A DNA stretch of 64,000 nucleotides from Apostichopus japonicus. Lineage: Eukaryota > Echinodermata > Holothuroidea > Aspidochirotida > Stichopodidae. The DNA lies in assembly GCF_037975245.1 (NCBI RefSeq), contig NC_092582.1:4752001-4816000 (forward strand), in the 5' to 3' direction. Positions 57,350 to 64,000 of the stretch are shown one piece after another. Under the pieces are notes generated by a model. That model was not told the DNA's origin and ran no database searches. It saw nothing but the letters and a program-made list of their open reading frames with translations. Position numbers and translations under genes: made by a program. Position 1 is the stretch's first letter. Every line of letters begins with the position of its first letter.

Positions 57350-57355
57350 AATAAA
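57350..57355 (+). promoter_or_regulatory. Candidate polyadenylation signal of the MLKL-like gene
   Basis: AATAAA lies 338 nt after the stop codon and is followed within 30 nt by a GT-rich stretch (GTTTGCTGGTTGTTG), the usual downstream element. Confidence 0.6.
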
Positions 57356-57469
57356 AGTGGTAGAGATGTTTGCTGGTTGTTGTATGAATTTGTAAGTGGC
57401 TCACTCTAGGAAAATGCTTAAATAGGGTCTCAGCGATAGTTTCATTTAATATGGTGTGATTGTGTCTTT

Positions 57470-58090
57470 GGGGTTTCTATAATGTCATCGGTGGGATGGA
57501 TCTCCGAGTTAACTGTAATGGGGTTGGTGTGGTGGTGTCATCTATGGGTTCACTGTTATAGTCATGATTGAGTTCTCTGTGATGTCATCATTAGGTTGGC
57601 ACGATGTCATCTATGGGTTGCATGTAATTTCATCATTGGGTTTGATGTGATGCCATCCGTGGATTATTGTGGATGTCATCATTGAGTTGTGTGGATGTCA
57701 CCTATGGTTTCACTGTAATGTCACCACTGGTTCCCTGTTGTCATTTATGGGATCTGTGATGTCTTAAGTGGGTTCTCTCAACTTCTCTGTGATGCCATCA
57801 GTGGGTTGATATGATGCCATGAGTGGGTTGGTTTGATGTCATCAATAGGATCTCTGTGATACCATCATTGGTTCCTGTAATGACTTCAATGGGTTCCCTG
57901 TAATGAACTTCAATGGTTTCCCTGTAATGTCATCACTGAGTCTTTCTGTGATGTCATACTTGTCATCATTGTTTTCTGTGAATATCATCATTGGTTTCAC
58001 TATCATGTCATCAGTGGCTTCCCTTTCAAGCTTTCAGTTCTTTTGTCTTGAATACCATCAATTTGATTGTTTTCTCTGTCATGTCATCAG
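57470..58090. repeat. Degenerate TGATGTCATC minisatellite downstream of the MLKL-like gene
   Basis: Units of roughly 30-40 bp carry (T/C)GATGTCATC followed by GGGTT or GGTTC. They are strongly diverged but repeat for about 600 bp past the poly(A) signal. Confidence 0.75.
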
Positions 58091-59834
58091 GGCAAAGTTT
58101 GTCCCTTTTTTTTCCCCTCTTTGCTCTTGAATTAGTGATGCTCGTTCTTGTCTGTTCGAATACTTATAAGGATTCTCTCCTTTCATTTCGTCTTTGCATG
58201 TTTTGCTCCGTGCCTTTTATTAAAACACCTTTATTGAAACACTTTTATTAAAACACTTCAAGTATGTCCAGCTACGGCTGTTATGAAATGACCATGTAAA
58301 ACTCTGCTCTTGCCATCGATTGAAACCAAACAGCCCAACAGTGGGTAAATCATCCTTCCAAATATGTCTTGTAGCAGCTATTTTGTGGGAATGTACTTAA
58401 GCATGTTAGTGCTGCTACCGGAGGAGTCTTTCCAGAAGGATGGAATTATATATCTTTGTCATCCTTTTCTCAGCAAACTTTGCTGCTGTTTGTACGACCA
58501 TTCAGTGGTCTTCCATCCATAGTTGTGATTGCTTGGCGTATGACCATTCAGCGTTTCTTCCATCCATAGTTGTGCTTGCTGTCCTATGTTTTTGTAACAC
58601 CAGAGAATATATATTTTTAGTGATACGGTACATTTGTGACTGCTGGACAAAATAAAAAACATAGCCATCATAAAATGCAATTGACTAAGTTTAACTTAAA
58701 TTTCAAATGATGCAATTCCTTTAAATTTTTATTATTGTCCTCTTGTTTTAATTTTTCATTACAAAGTACAAAAGTTTTCTGTTGTAGTCGCAAGTTTGTA
58801 GACCACGTCCTCCCTGTTTTATTAATTATTACACATAGTTGGGATGCAACTGGAAACATTTTCTGATTGCAATATTCGTGTTTATTGACCGGATTTTAAG
58901 TGAGAAGAGATTTCAAATTTGAGTCAGACAAGTTTGAAACAGAGGACCAAAACACAAGATTTATTTTTTCTGAACTGGAATACCCACCTTTTTAACATGT
59001 ATTGTCCTCAAATTATGGGTCGCAAACAACTGGCGAAAATCTTCCGAGAACACTTTGGTTGGTTAGATCGAATATCAGTGGTAGAAGTAGGAGAGGTGGA
59101 TCAAGTTGGCTAGTTTTTTTTTTTAGGCACTATCTTGAGTGAGCTTCTTGTTTGCCCCGTAAAACTATTGTAGTGAAGTTTCGACCTTTCTCGGTAATTG
59201 TAAATGCTTTAGTGTGAGTGTAGAGTGCCTGTTAAAGTTTGAACTCCATGTGACCATCTTTAGGACTTTCTAGCATATTTATATACAACATAGCATACAT
59301 ATATATATACAACATAGTGTTGTGAATTCCCAGCAATATACACATACTCAAAGCTTTCTGTGCAATACTACACCAATGCAGGTAGATATATCTCTTTGAC
59401 TGGACAAGATTTAAGGAGCCTTCGAGGCTTTTGTTCAGTTTTAAGTATTATGTAGACCAAATTGGTTTTATTAACTATTTTATAATAATAAAGAAGATTG
59501 CCAAAATATTATATTTAACAGTTATTAACATCTCACAAATAGTGGAAAAATGAAAAAGAAAGACGAAAGAACCAAAAATATCAACAACAAAAATTGATTT
59601 TGAGTAACCAAATTGTTTAACTTTGAACTTTTCTACTGTTTGAACAAAATCAAAGGAACTTGTAACCTCCCAGCACTGTTGCAACTCCAGACATCTCGTA
59701 AGTGAAAATAAAATTTGAAATTATTGCATACTTTCTGAAATCTTTTATCAAAAGCATTACACTGGAGGTGTGAGTGAACTGAGAAGGATGACGCATTTCT
59801 AAGCATTTCCTAAGATATATAAAAGTGATAGGAA

Positions 59835-59871
59835 CTGACGTTTCCAGCCTTGCAGGATCTTCTTCAGAGGC
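59835..59871 (-). ncRNA. Second hammerhead-like motif (decayed), opposite strand
   Basis: On the minus strand GCCT-CTGAAGA precedes a partly paired stem II and GGAAACGTC. The CUGANGA core is intact, but stem II (GATCC against GGCTG) has lost pairs and stem I is weakened. The shared GAAGAAGATCCTGC and GAAACGTCAG words show the same parent family as the copy at 15745. Confidence 0.38.
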
Positions 59872-61299
59872 TTACTCAAACCAAACACATTTAAGAAACA
59901 AAGGTGGAAAGACAGTTAAAAGTGGACAAATGAGCAATGAAGAAAAAAGGAAAAAATTAGAGAAAACAAGAAGAGGTGAGATGAAAGGGAAGCGGGAGTA
60001 AGGACTTTGAAGATGAACTCTGAGGGGTGCAACAATGGGAGGTATTAAGTAATGGAGGTGAAAAGGAAGGGTAGGGGATTAGGGAGGAAAACCTGTGAAT
60101 GTGGATTAGAAAAGATGAGAGGGGGGGGGAGGCGTTGGGGAGGGGAGCGAAGGGTGAAAGAAAAAAGGGAGTGGGAAGGTTTAGTCATTCCCTTCTTGGA
60201 TGTTGAGACTATGTGGTTGAATGATGTGAAGGCATTGGATCCACAAACATTCTCTGCTGAAAACAGAAACAAAAGTAGAAAACAATATTAATCATCGTCT
60301 GCAAATCATTCACTAAAATATTTCTTTCACAAAATGGATGGAACTTTAATCTGGTTTTTGTCATATCATAAGTTAGTTAATACTGCTGGAAAGACTGCCT
60401 GGCAAAATTATGATCAAAGTAGAACATATTTTTCACGTTAAAGGTTATATTAGTCTTATTTTTCTAAGCATCTTATATATTTTTATAATAATGATTTATG
60501 AATTGAAAATTTATTCAGTCTCCAGTATAAAGTTTATGAGTATGCTTAAGGAGGTCCAGATTGTTTAAAAATAAATTATGCAAAAGTAAGTTCCCTTGCT
60601 GGTCGTGATATTCAAAAGGAATTCCTCAGCAACTGAGGCAGATTTTTGTTTAAAATTTTTACAAACATTTTTGTAGCAGCATTATTAAATCCTTATTATT
60701 CATGATAATTCAAACATCCCAAATTTTACATGAATCTCAAGTTTTCTAAAGTTGTGCAGGGAAAAAAGTTCCATGTAAGTAGAGAACTTCCTCTTCAGAG
60801 TGGAGTTTTTAATTACTTAGAACTGATTTTCTCAAACAAGACGGCTTTCTTGGGTTTAATAAATTTCCTATGTAATATCACATTTAAAGTACTTAATCCT
60901 AACCAGTGTTTTTTTTTCATTTGACCTTTCTTATATAAACAGTATTTTACAGTAGCTCTCACTCATTTTACAGTATTTCTACAGGAATTTTCATCTAGCA
61001 ATAAAATTTGAATAATATCTTCATTTCAGAAGTTTTCTCTTTGAGTGTCAATTTCATTTCAACCTCACACACATTCTCACCCACACATGCACACACACTC
61101 AAATTAAGAGTGGTCATTAGCACAACCTGGAGTGTTCCTCCTTATTTATAGCCTAAAAATGCATCAGAATGAACCATTTCCCGGCTACACATATTTATTT
61201 TATTTCTGACCATTTCTGACCACATATGAGCCAACTTCAACCAATCATATCATCTTGGATCCTCCTCAGATACATTTTACTGAACTCTTTTACTTAGTT

Positions 61300-61491
61300 C
61301 TAGTTTGTGAATCCCAAAGGATAATAGGAACCCGCCAAGCTAATTAGAAACGCTATCCATGTTTTGATCGTGGATATGCAAACCAGCTTTTTATAAATTC
61401 TTTTGGCTTGAGCGTCAGAGAATTCACTATTCTTGTAACTTCTCACCCACTTTAACATCCCGATCTGCCCGATTGGAGTGTACATCAGTAT
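61300..61491 (-). CDS. Possible last exon of an unrecognised minus-strand gene
   Basis: On the minus strand an acceptor-like AATTGTCAG is followed by 63 open codons (ILMYTPIGQIGMLKWVRSYK through AKRIYKKLV to a hydrophobic WIAFLISLAGSYYPLGF) and TAG. An AATAAA on the same strand lies about 100 nt further on (61194-61199). The pattern of basic loop plus membrane-like segment is more protein-like than the neighbouring ORFs. No family recognised, and no upstream exon found before the window ends. Confidence 0.32.
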   Translation of the reverse strand: MLMYTPIGQIGMLKWVRSYKNSEFSDAQAKRIYKKLVCISTIKTWIAFLISLAGSYYPLGFTN

Positions 61492-61889
61492 CTGACAATT
61501 TTAGTTCCCAAGTTAACTCTTAGAGTGGGATGGGGAGGAGGGGGGGGGGGGGGGGTCAAGACACGACGTTCGTCATCACTGCAGTACATCCATTGAATGG
61601 AGTGATGTATCTGCCTAAAGGGAAGACCTCTCAAAAAGCAAAAAATTGAAGACATCCAAATGGCTTCGCAAGTGACTTAAACGAAGACAGTGTCAGGTTT
61701 TATCATCACCAAGTAATTTCTTAGTCCTTGCTGAAGGCGGAAGATATTACCGGCGGTCATGATAGCGCGTGTGTGTATGGGACGCTTTGGTTTTTAAACA
61801 CGATAACTTAATATTCTAATGATGGATAGATTTCTCACTTTGTATGTAGATGAACCTTATTGAGTTCTTGGCTGCCATTGTATTCAGCT

Positions 61890-62230
61890 GGGAACAAAGG
61901 TCATGTTAGGTCACCAGAGGTCAAACTGGAAACATTACAAACACGGTATTTCAAGAAGAGAAGCTTTGATGAATCTCATGCTTGGCATGTTGATGTCCCA
62001 TAATGAGTAGATACGCGATAGCAATTGGTGCGGGTCAAAGGTCATTTGCAGTCAATATTTAAGTCAATTTAAGAAAATCTTGTACACACAATAACTCATG
62101 AAGAAAATCGTTCTTGAACTTTATACGTAGTATATAGATCCAGCTTGGTGAGTGCAAGACCCCTATTGAAATTGGTAGAGGTCAAAGGTCAACAGGTGTC
62201 AAAGTGTGGAAACCAGTTGAACGTGGTAAC
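61890..62230. repeat. AGGTCA-rich dispersed repeat fragment
   Basis: Contains AGGTCAAAGGTCA, a perfect DR1, at 62179-62191 and GGTCAAAGGTCA near 62034. Similar GTCAAAGGT wording occurs at 48199-48206, 55273-55306 and 55938-55962. It may be a relative of the intron-10 element. Confidence 0.5.
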
Positions 62231-63190
62231 TCCAAATTAAAGCTATAATTAAAAAGTTGCATGTTAAGCATCACTTTCAGCATAATTGTCATACGTAACA
62301 AAACATTTCTGCATGGGTGGGTCAATTTCTAGACCCCTTTCTTCTATTCACCACTAGTCTGTGTATACTACCTTGCCAGTAGCGTTTCGGCGTTCTATAA
62401 ATAGAAGGGGAATTCCGACATTAGTGTGGGGAATTTCGACATCATAAGAAAAGCACGTAATTTCTGTGGCGGGTATTCCATGTGGCTACTATACATCACA
62501 TGGGTTGTACTTGTTACTGTTACTGTTAGACTAGAGTATAGACTGAGGTCCTCTTCACCCACCCACGTTTAGAGGCCGGATTATTCACAGAAACCGAGAC
62601 AAGTATGTCAATGATTTGATTTTAATTTGACCATTGCTTTATCGATCGGTATAAGTTCAGGTATAAGCTATATAGCCTATTTAGTATTTAGCCTACTTAA
62701 ATTAAGACACAGGCTTTAATTATCTGAGATTGTGAGAGTTAAGCCGATCAAGGGTTACGTACGTACGCTAGGCTGTATTGTATGCCTACAAGTACAATAG
62801 TTAAGACCGTAATGGAACAGGTACCGTCACCAGCCAAGTAACTAGGCTTTTGTAGCTGGGTGAAATAAACATGTCTCCCCACAATCGATCCAATAAGCGA
62901 CGCTGCAATGCTCATTTTCTGGACGATCGGTTATATAAGCACTATAGGCCTTGTCTATAGTGTGCACTATATAGATTGCCATTTTTATTGCCCATGGAAA
63001 CGATCATTCGATTTAGCTCCCACCAACAAAAACATGTTTTGGCAAATGAAGTTCTTGACATATAAATCAAAACCTGGCCAAAGGGAATCAAAATACAATG
63101 CTCGCTTTATATTATGTTTTTATATGACACAAACTGCATAGCCACTTTTGTCTCGAAACCAAGTAGACCTTGGCCATTTTCTGAGTGCTT

Positions 63191-63436
63191 TTGCTGTATT
63201 GGACCCAAATATGCTAGATATTCACATATGATCACCTAGCTTTGGTCAAATTTTTTAAACTGCTTTATTACAACCTTCGAGGAAATTTTCCTCACTTGGA
63301 CATTCAGTCATCTTGTGTTCCTTAAAAATGTCTGAGAACAATTTGAAGAGTAAATACCACCAGGAAGTTACCATCTTTTAAACTTCTAGCAAGTTTAGCA
63401 TGCCATAATTTGAGACCTGTACTGACTACCTTTAAA
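63191..63436 (+). repeat. 240-bp interspersed repeat, copy 3
   Basis: Same order of blocks as the other copies, from GCTGTATTGG to ACTGACTACCTTTAA. Here the palindrome has decayed to TTTAGCATGCCATAA. Confidence 0.85.
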
Positions 63437-64000
63437 GTAGTAATTACAACCCTAGAAGCACTGATTTTCAGGATCCAAGTATTGAGTATCAGTTATAGAA
63501 TCCTCCGTACTAGAACCCGTACTATAGACACGTGAGGAAGACTATAATGTGATTGGATGTTGTGTACATCTGCACTGGTGTTTGTTGGAAACTACAAAAC
63601 TATAGAACCTTTTTCTCATAAAAGATGCCCGTTTGTTGCAAACTTATCATAATTTTTTGTATAAAAAGATTAAAAATAAATTATAATTAAAATAACCTTT
63701 ATTGAAAATTTTAAGAAAAGAGTAATTAAAAGTTGCTTTTTTGCTGAAAATGTTTTTCAAATACTGATTTTCTTCAGACGATTATACATGTATATCTTGC
63801 AGTTTGCACTCATTAATCAAGGTCAACTGTACCTGCACACCTTTGATGAGCCCCTTAGACTGCCCAATCTTCTGCTACCCAGCTCCCCTGTTCTCAAAAG
63901 ACTTAACCTCAAACAATTAATAAATCAATCGAACTATAGAAGATATGTCAGTTGTGTAATATGTTATATAGCACTTGGTAATCAGCTGGTTTCAATTCTT

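Larger units (their letters stand above)
58100..64000. other. Right-hand intergenic region
   Basis: Apart from the hammerhead-like fragment, a G-rich stretch at 60052-60170, the possible exon at 61300-61491, an AGGTCA-rich repeat at 61890-62230 and the 240-bp repeat at 63191, I see nothing I can name. Confidence 0.5.

Noticed and set aside
60052-60291. 79-aa Gly/Arg/Lys-rich ORF
   Set aside because: Purine-rich low-complexity DNA with a shadow ORF on the other strand; no domain.

Overview
This window looks like nuclear DNA of a marine deuterostome, most likely an echinoderm, possibly a sea cucumber. Genes are split into short exons by AT-rich introns of several kilobases with canonical GT/AG borders. 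The DNA is full of short non-autonomous transposons, TAGGCCTA-like words and AGGTCA-rich repeats. The taxon is inferred from texture and gene content; no marker gene fixes it. There are no operons, CRISPR arrays or long transposase ORFs.

Layout: (1) 1-1672 holds an 841-bp inverted-repeat element with 8-bp flanking duplications. A possible first exon of an unrecognised leftward gene ends at 1673-1778 (minus). (2) 2539-4183 is a fold-back element with arms of about 360 bp. (3) 6360-38499 (plus) is a complete RGL1/RalGDS-type guanine nucleotide exchange factor. I assembled it from 16 exons with matching phases into 761 codons: REM domain, CDC25-type RasGEF domain, Ser-rich linker, Ras-association domain. 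Intron 10 carries a 3-kb element built of roughly 400-bp tandem units packed with perfect nuclear-receptor-type direct repeats. (4) 38500-46344 is intergenic: a 52-bp tandem repeat, a hAT-type MITE, and a palindromic-TIR MITE with telomere-like inner sequence. (5) 46378-57012 (plus) is a 12-exon gene for an MLKL-like protein: N-terminal four-helix (HeLo-type) bundle, brace helices, C-terminal pseudokinase. Its introns hold another hAT MITE and two copies of a 6-bp-TSD MITE. (6) 57013-64000 has the 3' end of that gene, a degenerate TGATGTCATC minisatellite, a decayed hammerhead-like motif, a third copy of a 240-bp repeat, and a possible last exon of a minus-strand gene at 61300-61491.

The item most worth following up is the MLKL-like gene. 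MLKL is the membrane-permeabilising executor of vertebrate necroptosis. Here the whole architecture, including loss of all three catalytic motifs while the VAIK-type lysine and the helix-C glutamate remain, appears in a genome that looks invertebrate. RGL1 and the MLKL-like gene are neighbours on the same strand about 8 kb apart; nothing in the sequence suggests they work together.
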